A stretch of 64,000 bases of DNA, taken from contig JAHBVS010000001.1 in NCBI GenBank assembly GCA_019637445.1, positions 1,957,586-2,021,585 on the forward strand, in the 5' to 3' direction. The translations under genes and the position numbers were made by a program. This document shows positions 1-9,422 of the stretch, piece after piece (the first letter of the stretch is position 1; every line of letters begins with the position of its first letter). Under the pieces are notes generated by a model. That model did not search any database and had not been told where the DNA came from. It was given only the letters and a program-made list of their open reading frames with translations. The DNA is from Gemmatimonadaceae bacterium (GTDB lineage Bacteria; Gemmatimonadota; Gemmatimonadetes; Gemmatimonadales; Gemmatimonadaceae).

Positions 1-138
1 ACATACGACTGACAACTCATCCGGTGATCGCGTCACGCTGAAGAATGCGCCGCTCGCGGCCCATGGCGGAACGTCGTGATCCGGCGGTAGCCGGCAGATG
101 GTGAGATCCGAGTCGTCAAACTGGACGCATACGCTCAT
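1..138 (-). CDS. ACT-domain protein, N-terminal part (gene cut by window edge)
   Basis: A 46-codon open frame runs from an ATG at 138 off the left edge of the window. The peptide begins MSVCVQFDDSDLTICRLPPD and continues through a PPWAASGAFFSVTRSPDELSVVC-like stretch. That pattern (CRL, then a WA.GAFFSVTR.PDELS block) is typical of small stand-alone ACT-domain proteins of the CASTOR/ACT_7 type. Those proteins are thought to bind small ligands such as amino acids, but the ligand cannot be read from this fragment. A GAGAG Shine-Dalgarno-like stretch lies just upstream of the ATG (about 141-148). The gene is transcribed away from the rest of the window. Family call is fairly confident; function is unknown. 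Confidence 0.72.
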   Translation of the reverse strand, partial: MSVCVQFDDSDLTICRLPPDHDVPPWAASGAFFSVTRSPDELSVVC

Positions 139-672
139 TGCTCTCTCGTGGAAAAACCAGGCACTCACGGTCGGCTAGCGCGCGCGGTGCGAGGTGAGTA
201 TTCCGTTGGGCCACCGGCTTCCGGCGCAAACTCGCCCTAGGGCGAGACGGCAGCTAGGACCGCGTCCTCGACCCTGCAAGGATTGATGTCAGCCGCCGAG
301 CTCCGGCAACGTACATCAACTACGCGAAGCTGCAAGTGTGATCGTCTCCGCTTGTACAAGCAGCGTTCCAGACCGTTCGCCGTTGCGGCTGCTCAGCGGC
401 ACACGGGTCGCATGTACGCTCCGCGGGTGCCGAGAGTACATCGTTCAACTCGCACGACGGCACCGGCGAATCTCCGTGAAGCACGCTCCCCAGCGCACGC
501 ACTGGAAGATGCCGGTGCTGGCTGTCGCCCAGCTGTCAGCGCAGTTGGGCTGTACATCGCGACCACGTGGAGCAGCAAGATTCTCATATCGACGAGGCAC
601 TCTGACCGGCAAAGTGTTGTCGACCATCTTCGTCGATGCGAATTCATGGCCACTCTTGCTGAAGACCAACCA
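139..672. other. Non-coding gap with no supported gene
   Basis: This stretch lies between two divergent genes and should hold both promoters. Several reading frames stay open because of base composition, but none gives a recognisable protein. The frame of the downstream phosphatase is open back to 283, but that extension is Arg/Ser-rich and precedes a clear signal peptide, so it is treated as untranslated. The only obvious structure is the palindrome at 231-246. Confidence 0.5.
231..246. repeat. Perfect 16-bp palindrome (CTCGCCCTAGGGCGAG)
   Basis: CTCGCCCT is followed directly by its exact reverse complement AGGGCGAG. It lies in the intergenic region between the divergent ACT gene and the DUF442-type phosphatase gene, where an operator would be expected. 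No regulator is adjacent, so its role is unknown. It could also be a chance palindrome in GC-rich DNA. Confidence 0.4.
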
Positions 673-1305
673 ATGATACCGCGATTCCTCCGAGCAGCAG
701 TGTTGCTCTGCACCTGCGTTGGCACCGCGGAGCCAGCGCTAGCACAGCAGTTCACAAGGCCTGGCCGGATTGACAGTCTGGAATCACCGGTCGCTCTACA
801 AACCGTCGGCTTGTTTCTCGCTGCATTCTCTCGCGTCGGCGACGATGTCTTTATCGCGGGACAGCCCACGGAACGGGCGTTGAGGGAACTGCGCGATCAA
901 GGCGTGATGACGGTGGTCAATCTGCGCATGCCTGACGAGATGCGGAATCAGGTGCCGTTCGATGAAGCGGCGCTCGTGGAGCAGTTGGGGATGAGGTACG
1001 TGCACATCCCGGTGCGTGCCGGGACGGAGAACCCGTACTCGCCGGCGACGCTGGCTCGGTTCACCGAAGCGCTGCACACATCGAACGGAAAGGTGCTCCT
1101 CCACTGCACCATCGCCTGGCGTGCCAGTCACTTGTGGGCCGCCTACCTCATCCGTGAGCGTGGCATTCCCGTCGAGGTCGCGCTCAAGCACGCGCGAGCA
1201 ATAAACCTTCTGGACACGACTCGTGTGGCGCCCGCCGGCGGACGCCAGCCGGTCGAGGAGTTTCTGGACCGTGCGCTCCCCACGCTCGGCCGCACGCCCC
1301 GCTGA
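673..1305 (+). CDS. Exported DUF442 / beta-lactamase-hydrolase-like tyrosine phosphatase
   Basis: A 210-aa protein. The ATG at 673 is chosen because it opens directly into a signal peptide (MIPRFLRAAVLLCTCVG, then an AxA-type site before QQF); an in-frame ATG at 646 is the alternative. The mature part has the DUF442 layout: an FIAGQPTERALRELRDQGV opening, a conserved VVNLRMPDE loop, and a catalytic-type loop LLHCTIAWRAS. The family uses a CX4R phosphatase loop (commonly HCASGNR); here Cys145 and Arg150 are kept, but the usual Gly is Ala. A periplasmic cysteine phosphatase is likely, substrate unknown. Neighbours give no pathway clue. Start site is uncertain; the family is fairly sure. Confidence 0.72.
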   Translation: MIPRFLRAAVLLCTCVGTAEPALAQQFTRPGRIDSLESPVALQTVGLFLAAFSRVGDDVFIAGQPTERALRELRDQGVMTVVNLRMPDEMRNQVPFDEAALVEQLGMRYVHIPVRAGTENPYSPATLARFTEALHTSNGKVLLHCTIAWRASHLWAAYLIRERGIPVEVALKHARAINLLDTTRVAPAGGRQPVEEFLDRALPTLGRTPR

Positions 1306-1786
1306 CTCGAAGACACGCACCTAGGCCACGCGGACGTCGCCTCGCTGCGTTCCTGGCCCGCGGGGTTTCCCACGTGCCGGATGGCTGTGGTCGACCGCGA
1401 ACTAGTGCACCTGTATAGGAGTTGCGCCAAGAGAGTTGGCGTAGCAGCGCACAACGCGTTCGAGCGGCAACCTTGCACGCACCGCACCGTGGGCGGGCAG
1501 GTCGCCTTCCCCCGGCGTGCCCGAGTGAGACGCAGCGTGAGCTCTGCGGCGAGAGCGGTGGCGACTGCGCATGCAGTGGCCAGCTCGGAAGCGTGCCTTA
1601 GGGCCGGACGACATGCCAATGTATTCCCTCATCCGGGTCCTGTTCTCGCGGAAGCGCGCGCCGGGCGCCTGAGTGCGGGTGGGCTCAACAGGATCGTGGG
1701 TCGCGGGGAAGCACGGTGGCAAGATAGTTCTATAGTTGCAGACTCGCCTCACGCATTCTAGGGTGTGTCGTTCACTGGAGGGTGGG
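1306..1786. other. Non-coding gap, no gene recognised
   Basis: No frame in this stretch gives a recognisable protein. A short segment near 1450-1465 loosely resembles one half of an integron attC site, but no partner arm was found. A TAGGGT hexamer at about 1759-1764 could be a -10 element for the downstream propeller gene. Confidence 0.45.
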
Positions 1787-1789
1787 TTG
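1777..1789 (+). promoter_or_regulatory. Shine-Dalgarno site that sets a TTG start
   Basis: GGAGG at 1777-1781 lies 5 nt upstream of a TTG at 1787. The TTG opens directly into a hydrophobic signal sequence. An upstream in-frame ATG at 1736 has no ribosome-binding site and would add a charged extension before the signal peptide. The TTG is therefore preferred. Confidence 0.65.
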
Positions 1790-2701
1790 AGCAGGACTTC
1801 AATTGCGCTGCTCGTGGCGATACTCGGCCGTTTGCCAGTAGCCCTCGCCGGTCAACAGGCGGGCACCGAGCCTCCCGCCGCGCTCAGCAATGGGGCGTAT
1901 CCCATCGTGTCGCCGAGTGGCCGTTGGATTCTCTTCACGTCGGAACGCGACGGGACACCCGATGTGTACGTAATGCGTACCTCTGGGCGCGACGTGCGGC
2001 GACTCACCTACGGTCCAGAGCGGGAACTGCCCGTCGGCTGGTCCCACGACCGTCCTCTGTTTGGCGTCTTTGCGCAGGACAGCACAACGCTGTTTGCCGG
2101 CCGCCTGAATGGCTCGACCTCGGCTATCGCTCGTGTCCCGGGGCGCGGAGTGCAGCTGACGCCCGAGGGTAACCGCGTGCTTCACACGGTCGGGACGTTC
2201 CGGTCCAACCGGCTTGTGGAGTCTGACTTGGATGGGGGCAACCCGCGGTTCATCACCCACGGTGGCGAAGCGATCTTCAACCCACGGCTCTCGACCGATG
2301 GCAAGCTTATAGCTTACACACGGATGGACTCGACGGGGACGCTCGAGATATGGGTGGCGCGCCGTGACGGGAGCGGAACATGGCCGGTCGTCCGCCATGT
2401 AGTGAGCGCCGGCCGCCCGCAGGTGCCGGCCTGGTCGCCCGACGGAACACGGATCGCATTTCAAGTGAACGTTCAGGTGTCAAGCACGCCACCTCAGTCC
2501 ACAAGCCAGATCTGGCTCGTGGAGATTGCCACCGGAGGTCTCGTCAGTCTAGCCGGGCACGAGCGGGTGTACCTGGATGAGGTACCTTCGTGGTTTCCGG
2601 ACGGACGGCACTTGGCGTTTCAAAGCAATCGGACCGGACGGATGGAGGTGTGGGTGATGCGCACCGATGGCATGCGCGCTCGTCAGCTGACGCGAGAATG
2701 A
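1787..2701 (+). CDS. Exported TolB-like (PD40) beta-propeller protein
   Basis: About 304 aa. The TTG start is followed by a signal peptide (RTSIALLVAILGRLPVALA) and then a series of TolB/PD40 blades. Repeats read YPIVSPSGRWILFTSERDG, FNPRLSTDGKLIAYTRMDS, PAWSPDGTRIAFQVN and PSWFPDGRHLAFQSNRTG, each near a D.Y.M/W.V/I strand. It is shorter than TolB and lacks the TolB N-terminal domain. It probably folds as a roughly 6-bladed propeller in the periplasm and could bind a protein or polysaccharide partner. Such stand-alone propellers are common in this kind of genome. No enzymatic residues are visible. Confidence 0.75.
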   Translation: MSRTSIALLVAILGRLPVALAGQQAGTEPPAALSNGAYPIVSPSGRWILFTSERDGTPDVYVMRTSGRDVRRLTYGPERELPVGWSHDRPLFGVFAQDSTTLFAGRLNGSTSAIARVPGRGVQLTPEGNRVLHTVGTFRSNRLVESDLDGGNPRFITHGGEAIFNPRLSTDGKLIAYTRMDSTGTLEIWVARRDGSGTWPVVRHVVSAGRPQVPAWSPDGTRIAFQVNVQVSSTPPQSTSQIWLVEIATGGLVSLAGHERVYLDEVPSWFPDGRHLAFQSNRTGRMEVWVMRTDGMRARQLTRE

Positions 2702-3257
2702 CTTGTATCGCCATAGGTGAGTCCTGTTCGTCAGGGCACCAATGCCGTCGAAGAGCGCAGCAGCGGTTTGGATTGCCACGCACTTGCGCGGCCTCCGGTT
2801 CGGAAGGTCGGCGACGGCTTCGAGTTGCCGCCGCTGCTGCCACCATCCTTTCCAAGCGCCCCGACGGGAAGCGCGATTCGTGTCGGCGGTACAGAATGGG
2901 ACGCGCACCTCGCGCGTGAAGGCTTCGGACGTGCCGCGTCGGGCCAGTGGCGGGTGGGTGGCACCCTGCGCTCCGTTGGCGAGTCCGCAGCGCGACACTC
3001 AATCGCAGCGTTTCCGCGCCTGGTGCTCCGAAGCGTCCCGATCCCCATCAGCACACCACGAACCTTCTCCAGAGGGCAGAATGAACTCTTCGCACCGACC
3101 ACGTCGACGGGAGCATGCCGCCCGTTGGGCACCATCGCTCGAACGCGAGGTCAGTGCGCCAGGGGGTCTCGCTGGAGTTGCTGCACCTGAGGGTACTCAC
3201 GCATATCTGACCTCGGTCGCCCGGCTCGCCCTCCGAACTGTCGAGGTACCGCCGCGA
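2702..3257. other. Non-coding gap, no gene recognised
   Basis: About 556 bp with no convincing coding sequence on either strand. The downstream esterase frame is open back to 2742, but this part lacks family similarity and precedes a clear signal peptide. Together with the other long gaps in the first 7.9 kb it suggests a loosely packed, possibly decayed region. Confidence 0.45.
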
Positions 3258-4565
3258 ATGCGTAGCCTCTTCGTCGCCGGCCTCCTAGTCGCGATGGTCG
3301 CGGCGCCGGTGCGTGGACAGATTGCGCCTGTACTCCTGGAAGACTCCGTCAACTCGGTACCGCACCGAATCGTCCGGTCGTACCGCATCCTCTCCGCAGC
3401 GCTTGGGGAGGAGCGTCGAGTTGCCGTGCACTTTCCGGCGTCGTACTTCCGAGCGTCGGCGGATCGTCGCTATCCCGTCGCGGTCGTCTTCGACGGGGAA
3501 ACACTCGGACAGACCGTCGCCACGGTCGCTACCGAACTCGCCCGGAACGGACAGATCCCCGAGATGCTGGTCGTCGGCGTCGAGAACACCGGCCGTACGG
3601 CGAGGCTGGACGCGAACCAAAAGCGCGTGTGGGATCTGACCCCGCCCGGCCTGTCCGTCAGCGGGAGCGACCGGCGGCAGGCGGGTGACCTCATGCTCGA
3701 TTTTGTCGAGCACGAGCTCCTCGAGGCAGTCGATCAGCGACTCCTCGGCGGGTCCCCCAAGGTTCTCATCGGTCACTCATCGGGTGGGATCCTTGCGACG
3801 TACGCAGCGGCGACCCGTGCGAGATTCGACGTCGTGTTGTCGTTGGACGCCCCTGTCAGTCTGCAAGAGGGCTGGCTCGTCAACCGTCTTACCGAGGCGG
3901 CCAATGAATCGGAGCGGCCACTGCGCTACGCGACAATCGGCGCACGTTTCGAATGGCCCGACGATGGATGGGACTCCCTGACGAAGGTTGCTCCGAAGGG
4001 CTGGCAGTTGCTGCGTCGGCATCTGCCTGAAGAGCGACACCAGACGATGACGATGCTCGGCAGCTATCTCGGACTGCGCGATGTCTTCGCCGACCATCCG
4101 ACACGTGTGGCAGAGCAGGAGAGGGTGCTGCAAGAGGCTAATGCTCGTCCCGGCTCCGTGACTGTGGCGTCGCTGCTCGCAACCCCGTTCGCGACCCCGG
4201 ACGAGGCAGCGCAGTTCGTGGGCGAATGGACCGGCAGCGTCTGGATGGGCGACGAGCGACCCGTGCGCGACGAGGTTCGCCTCCGGCTGCGAGTCGTGGA
4301 CGGCCGGCTGGTCGGCGAGACCGAGCAGCCTCGCCCCGGGGTCGCTCCGCTGGTGCGCCGCTGGGAATACCTGAGAATATCGCCCCGGGGCATGACCTGG
4401 GGCTTCATGAACGGGATGGAGCCTCGGGCCCTCGCGCTCTTCGAGGGCACACTAGAGGGCGAAGAGCTCTCGGGGCTGATGCGGCTCTCGGGCCTCCCTG
4501 ACGCAACCGACACTGGGCCACCGCTGAAGTTCTCGTTCCGGCGCACCAGCGCCTCCAAGCGCTGA
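3258..4565 (+). CDS. Exported alpha/beta hydrolase, esterase D/Fes-like family
   Basis: 435 aa from an ATG at 3258 that opens a signal peptide (MRSLFVAGLLVAMVAAPVRG). An esterase domain (PF00756 type) follows: a YPVAVVFDGE strand, a MLVVGVENTGR strand, and a nucleophile elbow G172-H-S174-S-G-G. The likely catalytic His261 lies in an ERHQTM segment, equivalent to the D/E.H.S/T block of this family. Relatives hydrolyse ferric-siderophore esters, acyl esters or feruloyl groups. The substrate here is not determined. The last ~130 residues form an extra beta-rich domain (EWTGSVWMGDE...) not present in minimal esterases. The gene is convergent with the next one. Confidence 0.78.
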   Translation: MRSLFVAGLLVAMVAAPVRGQIAPVLLEDSVNSVPHRIVRSYRILSAALGEERRVAVHFPASYFRASADRRYPVAVVFDGETLGQTVATVATELARNGQIPEMLVVGVENTGRTARLDANQKRVWDLTPPGLSVSGSDRRQAGDLMLDFVEHELLEAVDQRLLGGSPKVLIGHSSGGILATYAAATRARFDVVLSLDAPVSLQEGWLVNRLTEAANESERPLRYATIGARFEWPDDGWDSLTKVAPKGWQLLRRHLPEERHQTMTMLGSYLGLRDVFADHPTRVAEQERVLQEANARPGSVTVASLLATPFATPDEAAQFVGEWTGSVWMGDERPVRDEVRLRLRVVDGRLVGETEQPRPGVAPLVRRWEYLRISPRGMTWGFMNGMEPRALALFEGTLEGEELSGLMRLSGLPDATDTGPPLKFSFRRTSASKR

Positions 4566-4698
4566 CAAGAGTCGCATCGGGAATTCGTCCTCTCCGTCGG
4601 CTCGTGCGCACAAAGAACTGGCGGCTTCCTCCGCACGGAACATTTCTGAACAGAAGCTCTCGCTGGACCGAAGTGGTGTCCACCAATTCAGGTGAACT

Positions 4699-7128
4699 TC
4701 ACTCGGACCGCAGTGCAGCCAGCGTGTCCGTGCGGGCGGCGCGCGAAGCCGGAAGCCAGGCCGCCAGCAGTGTTGCGATCAGGATAGCTAGCGCCGCGAC
4801 GCCCATTGTCTTCCCGTCGCTCGCTGAGATCCCGTAGAAGAGTGCGCTTCCGAGGCGTGCCATGCCCATCGCGATTGCGACGCCGATAGCGACTCCGATT
4901 GCGGTGCTACCCAACACATGGTCGAGCACCAGACGCCGAATTACTCTCGGCGTGGCCCCCAGGGCGCTTCGGATACCGAACTCGTTCGTTCGCTCCGATA
5001 CAGTGTAGGACATGAGGCCATACACGCCAACGATCGCCAGCGCGAGTGCGAGAGCGGCCAACACACCCATGAGTGTCCCTGCAAGTCGCGTCGTGGACGT
5101 GGCATCCCGCACGTAATCCGTCAGCGGCTTCGGATCGTAGACCGGCAGGTCTGGGTCCACCGCGCCAATCACCCGTCGCATCGCTGTCGCCAGCGCGACG
5201 GGGTCACCGCCGCCTCGTACCGTGAACGTCAATTGGTTCATCACGGTGTGGTTCGGTAGCACGTAGGCTTGATGCTTGCCGACGGTGAGCACCTCTTCGT
5301 GTCGCACATGCTCTACCACGCCAATGACACGCATCCATCTCGCGGGGCCACCGACACGATTCAACATGACGCGTTGGCCGATGGGATCCTGTCCGCGCCA
5401 GACCTGCTCGGCGAACTGATTGTCGACAATGGCGACGTCGGATCCTTCGATATCGTCAAGTGGCTCGAAATGGCGCCCGCGTAGGAGGCGCGTGCCCACT
5501 GTCTGCAAGTAGCCAGTGGTGACGGTGTGCTGCTCGACTGAAAGCTCACCGAATCTCTCAGCGGTTGCATCGTCATACGCGTACGGCATCGACAACACTC
5601 TGCCTGCCAGCGGCAGATGCGACGTGGCCCCCGCTGAAACCACGCCCGGCAGCGCTTCAAGTCGTGGAATGACCTCGTCGAGGAATCGCTTTGTTCCGGG
5701 CTGATCGTACCGGGTAGTGGGGAGTGCAACGCGCGCCGTAAGAACTCCTGCGGTCTCGAAGCCGAGTCTGACGCGGCTGATGTTGAGGAAGCTCTGGATA
5801 AAGAGCCCGGCCCCGACCAGCAGTACGAGTGCGAAGGCCACCTCACCTACCATGAGAGCGGTGCGGAGTCGCTTTCCCTGTCGACTCATCCCGGCGCGCC
5901 CGCCCTCACGAAGCGCGCTCGCGAGCGACGCGGATTCGGCACGGAGCGCGGGCACCAATCCAAACAGGATACCGGTAAGCACCGTGAGCCCAACAGCGAA
6001 GCCAAGGCACACGAAATTTAGTCTAATCGCGTCTTGCATCGGAAACGCGTGTCGTGCCCCTGCGAGTAGGATTTCGAGCGCAATCCAAGCGATTCCCACT
6101 CCGAGAATTCCTCCAGAAAGAGCGAGGACTGCGCTCTCGGCCATCAGCAGCGCAAAGATGTCACGACGAGAAGCGCCCAGCGCCGATCGAATGGCAACCT
6201 CGCGCTGGCGCCGTACACTGCGAGCCAGTAGGAGGTTGGCGACATTGGCACACGCAATCAGCAACACGAATCCTACAGCAGCCATGAGCGCGACGAGAGC
6301 AGGGCGAACCGAGCGCACAATTTCGTCTTGCAGCCCGCTCGCATGGAATCGCATCCGCGACTCGGCGTAATCCGGCATGTCCTCCACGAACGACGCCTGG
6401 AGTCGCGTCAGCTCCGCCTGCCCGGCCTCTGTCGTCATTCCGGGCTTCCGGCGCGCGAAGACTCTCAGAAAGTGCCCATTGTGCACGACCGTTCGAAAGT
6501 CGACGCGGAGAGGCTTCCAGACTGCCGTCGAGGGGCCGAGGTTCGCATCCGGCGGACCGTAGAGTGCGAACGCGTTCGGCAGGACCCCGACGATGGTCCA
6601 TGACTCGCCGCCCAGCAAGATGACCTTCCCGACGACGTCAGGCATGCCGCCGTAGCGGCGCTGCCAGAGATCGAAACTGATCAGCACCGCATGGGGCCCG
6701 GTATCGTTGTCCTCCTCAGGGGCGATGTGCCGGCCGAGGACGGGGTTCACGCCAAGTGTCTGGAAAAAGTTTCCCGTCATGAGTCCGACATCGACCTGCT
6801 CGGGCTCTCCGTCGCCAGTCAGCGCCTCGCTGACTGTGAACGTCCCAGCGAGGCTTTCGTACACTTGGCTACGATCGCGAATGTACTGAATCTCCACGCC
6901 GGCATACGAGGGACGTCGCTCGTTTGGGCCGAACGATAACCGGAGCAGGTCGAGCTGGCCCGCGTCGGCATAGGGAAGTGGCCGAAGCAAGATCGCGTAG
7001 ACGATGCTGAAGATCGCCGTATTGGCACCGATGCCAACGGCCAGGATGCCGATGACGAGGGCGGCGAAGTCAGGAGCGCGACGCACCGATCTGAGACCGG
7101 CGGCAAGAAGACCTTTCAACGCGGGCAT
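4699..7128 (-). CDS. ABC transporter permease, MacB/FtsX type (ADOP family)
   Basis: 809 aa, ATG at 7128. The protein has the duplicated MacB-like layout: an N-terminal TM helix (about 20-45), a periplasmic MacB_PCD domain, an FtsX core of three TM helices ending near 400, another TM near 430, a second periplasmic domain, and a final FtsX core (about 690-800). The ending AARTDTLAALRSE is typical of the large orphan permeases first described in Acidobacteria. No ATPase gene is adjacent, as is usual for this family. In MacB relatives the periplasmic domain couples ATP hydrolysis to export of peptides or lipoproteins; the cargo here is unknown. No good ribosome-binding site is seen before the ATG. 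Confidence 0.88.
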   Translation of the reverse strand: MPALKGLLAAGLRSVRRAPDFAALVIGILAVGIGANTAIFSIVYAILLRPLPYADAGQLDLLRLSFGPNERRPSYAGVEIQYIRDRSQVYESLAGTFTVSEALTGDGEPEQVDVGLMTGNFFQTLGVNPVLGRHIAPEEDNDTGPHAVLISFDLWQRRYGGMPDVVGKVILLGGESWTIVGVLPNAFALYGPPDANLGPSTAVWKPLRVDFRTVVHNGHFLRVFARRKPGMTTEAGQAELTRLQASFVEDMPDYAESRMRFHASGLQDEIVRSVRPALVALMAAVGFVLLIACANVANLLLARSVRRQREVAIRSALGASRRDIFALLMAESAVLALSGGILGVGIAWIALEILLAGARHAFPMQDAIRLNFVCLGFAVGLTVLTGILFGLVPALRAESASLASALREGGRAGMSRQGKRLRTALMVGEVAFALVLLVGAGLFIQSFLNISRVRLGFETAGVLTARVALPTTRYDQPGTKRFLDEVIPRLEALPGVVSAGATSHLPLAGRVLSMPYAYDDATAERFGELSVEQHTVTTGYLQTVGTRLLRGRHFEPLDDIEGSDVAIVDNQFAEQVWRGQDPIGQRVMLNRVGGPARWMRVIGVVEHVRHEEVLTVGKHQAYVLPNHTVMNQLTFTVRGGGDPVALATAMRRVIGAVDPDLPVYDPKPLTDYVRDATSTTRLAGTLMGVLAALALALAIVGVYGLMSYTVSERTNEFGIRSALGATPRVIRRLVLDHVLGSTAIGVAIGVAIAMGMARLGSALFYGISASDGKTMGVAALAILIATLLAAWLPASRAARTDTLAALRSE

Positions 7129-7339
7129 GGTGGAGGTGGTAGGCGAAACCTGAACTGTCCGCGTTCGGCTATCGTCAGTCTAGAACGAAGTTGATCGACC
7201 CTTGGTCTGCGCCGCGAGGACCACAAGATGAATCCGCCGCGCGTGACGCACCTCCCCAATGGGGGCGACGCCCGTCACATGGCCTCCACTCGCGAGTTGT
7301 GTGCGAGGCATTGGGTTGTCGGGCAGGCTATCATGGGTG

Positions 7340-7890
7340 TCTACGCGAGCGGGTGAACTCCACCCGTCGCCCAAGTCGCCCGCGCCTTCGGCGTGTCGCG
7401 GTAGACCATCTGCAAGTGGCGGCGGCTGCGCGGGTCGGGCCGCCGCGACGGATCGTGCGCTCCGAGCGGGCGCGGCCTGGCGAGCTGGTGTACCTCGACG
7501 TGAAGTAGCGGCCGCATCGGCCGTGTGGGCCACTGCATCTACGGTGACTTCACGCGCCGCGCGCGGCGGGTGGGGAAGCAAGTGCACCCCGGCATCGACG
7601 ACCAGGCGCGGCTCGCGTACGCCGAGGTGCTCGAGGACGACACCGCGGCCACCGCGGCCGACTTCCTGGCGCGGGCGGTCGCCCGGTACGCGGCGCTCGA
7701 CGGCGTCGTCGAGCGCATCCACACCGACAAGGGGAGCCGATTTCATGCCCTGCCCATCGCGGCGCACCCGCGCGCTCCCGCACGACCTCTCCCTCTACAA
7801 CACCGAGTGCCGCCACGGCGCGCTCGGCGGTCGGATCCTAGCGCAGCGCCCCGCCTCGCTCGCTAGCTGTCAACATCGTGCTAGCTCACG
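7340..7890 (+). mobile_element. Decayed IS481-type transposase (relic)
   Basis: Pieces of one transposase can be read only by changing frame. A helix-turn-helix part VAQVARAFGVSR / TICKWRRLR (7366 onward) is split by an in-frame TAG. A GELVYLDVK piece in another frame also ends in TAG. A catalytic-core piece with HPGIDDQARLAYAEVLEDD and VVERIHTDKGS lies at about 7582-7740. A C-terminal SLYNTECRHGALGG tail lies at about 7790-7835. The DDE-core residues between the DKGS block and the tail are missing, so there is an internal deletion. The end near 7868-7890 (TGTCAACATCGTGCTAGCTCA) resembles an IS481 terminus. The element cannot be active. Confidence 0.75.
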
Positions 7891-7894
7891 ATAC

Positions 7895-9361
7895 CTAGGC
7901 CAGATCGCGCCCCAGCCGTAACACCTCGCGCACCAGCAGGTCGAAATCCTCCTTGCGCGACCTGTGGTTCGTGATCGCCACGCGGATCGCGTACTTCCCG
8001 CGCACCACCGTCCCCGACGGCGCCGCGATGCCATCCTCCTGCAATCGCACGAGGATCTTTCGATTGAGCAGGTCCACCGCTTCCTCCGAAAGACCTGCTG
8101 CTGCATAGCGGAAGTTCACGATGTTGAGCGGCACGGGCGCCAGCAGTTCGAGTTCGGGCGCCGCGGCCACCAACCCCTCGAGATACCGCGCCTGCGCGAT
8201 GTTGCGGTCTATGTGTTGCCCCAACAGGTCCGTGCCCTGTGCGCGCATCGTCATCCACACCTTGAGCGCGCGGAAGCTGCGGGTGAGCTCGATGCCGCGG
8301 TCGTTGTAGTAGATGCTGCCCGAGGCCGTCATCCCGCCGGGCACCGCGGTGGTGAGGTACGGCGCCTGGTTCGCGAAGGTCTCGGGGAGATGCTTGTCCT
8401 CGCGCACCACCACCATCGCCACATCGAAGGGCAGGTAGCCCCACTTGTGCAGGTCGAAGGCGATCGAGTCCGCGCGCTCGATGCCGCGCACGGCGGTCTT
8501 GGCGGCCGCCGATGTTCCAAGCCGCGCCATCGCACCGAAGGCACCATCCACGTGGAACCAGAGCTGCTCGCGGGCGGCAAGGTCCGCCAAAGCATTGAGG
8601 TCGTCGCTGGCCCCGGTCTGCACTGTGCCGGCCGTCCCCACGATGCAGAACGGCCGGAGCCCCGCCGCGCGGTCCTCGGCGATCATCGCTTCCATCGCCT
8701 TCACATCGACGGTGAAGTCGTCGAGCACGGGCACCTTCCGGAAAGACTCCTCGCCCATCCCGAGGAAATCGCAGGATTTCTTGAGCCAACTATGGATCTC
8801 GGCGCTCGCGTACACGCGCAGCGGCGGGCCACCATAAGTGCCCTTCGCGCGCACGTCCCAACCCGCGCGCTGTCGCCGTGCCACGGCGAGGCCCAGCACA
8901 TTCGCCATCGTGCCGCCACTGATGAGGATGCCGCCCGCGGTGTCGGGGAAGCCCATCAGCTCGGCGTACCAGCGCACCACCTGCTGCTCGATGTAGATCG
9001 GCGAGTGGTCGATGCCACCCATCTGCGGGTTCACGATCGACGAGAGGAAATCCGCCATCGCCGCCTGCGGCGTGCCCGTGCCCATCACCCAGCCCCAGAA
9101 GCGCGGGTGGATGTTGCCGTTGGGGTAGGGCCGCACGAGGCGCAGGAAGTCGTCGTAGGTCGCCGCCTCGCCCTGGCCGCGGCGGGGCAGGGGCTCGTCG
9201 CGGATCTCCGATCGCACGTCCGCCGGCGTGGGCGTCCACGTGGGCCGCTCGCGCACGTCGCGCAGGTAGTCCAGCGACTCGTCGAGCATCCGGTGCGCGA
9301 GGGCGCGGTACTCGTCCCAGTTCGTGGGGTCCAGCGGGGCGACCGTATCGGTGGATTTCAT
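7895..9361 (-). CDS. PLP-dependent amino-acid decarboxylase (group II)
   Basis: 488 aa, ATG at 9361. It belongs to the glutamate/aromatic-L-amino-acid decarboxylase family. Visible landmarks are the HPRFWGW N-terminal block, the SGGTMANVLGL PLP-phosphate region, HVDGAFGA (Asp pairing with the pyridine nitrogen) and FDLHKWGY with the Schiff-base Lys306. It removes the alpha-carboxyl group of an amino acid, probably aromatic or acidic, in the cytoplasm. The exact substrate cannot be decided from sequence alone. The gene lies downstream of a TauE-type transporter on the same strand with a 61-bp gap. The frame is open upstream into that gene, but the ATG at 9361 fits the family N-terminus. Confidence 0.87.
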   Translation of the reverse strand: MKSTDTVAPLDPTNWDEYRALAHRMLDESLDYLRDVRERPTWTPTPADVRSEIRDEPLPRRGQGEAATYDDFLRLVRPYPNGNIHPRFWGWVMGTGTPQAAMADFLSSIVNPQMGGIDHSPIYIEQQVVRWYAELMGFPDTAGGILISGGTMANVLGLAVARRQRAGWDVRAKGTYGGPPLRVYASAEIHSWLKKSCDFLGMGEESFRKVPVLDDFTVDVKAMEAMIAEDRAAGLRPFCIVGTAGTVQTGASDDLNALADLAAREQLWFHVDGAFGAMARLGTSAAAKTAVRGIERADSIAFDLHKWGYLPFDVAMVVVREDKHLPETFANQAPYLTTAVPGGMTASGSIYYNDRGIELTRSFRALKVWMTMRAQGTDLLGQHIDRNIAQARYLEGLVAAAPELELLAPVPLNIVNFRYAAAGLSEEAVDLLNRKILVRLQEDGIAAPSGTVVRGKYAIRVAITNHRSRKEDFDLLVREVLRLGRDLA

Positions 9362-9422
9362 TTGGGAAACGTCGTTGATATGATTCGTCGCGGCGACCCG
9401 GATCCTGCGGTGCGCCAGGTCG

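Noticed and set aside
283-645. N-terminal extension of the DUF442 phosphatase
   Set aside because: It precedes a clear signal peptide and has no similarity pattern.
1440-1470. attC-like half-site (CACAACGCGTTCGAGCGG)
   Set aside because: No complementary second half or integrase gene was found nearby, so an integron cassette is not supported.
2742-3257. 172-residue N-terminal extension of the esterase
   Set aside because: A typical signal peptide begins at 3258; the extension is Arg/Ser-rich and lacks family features.
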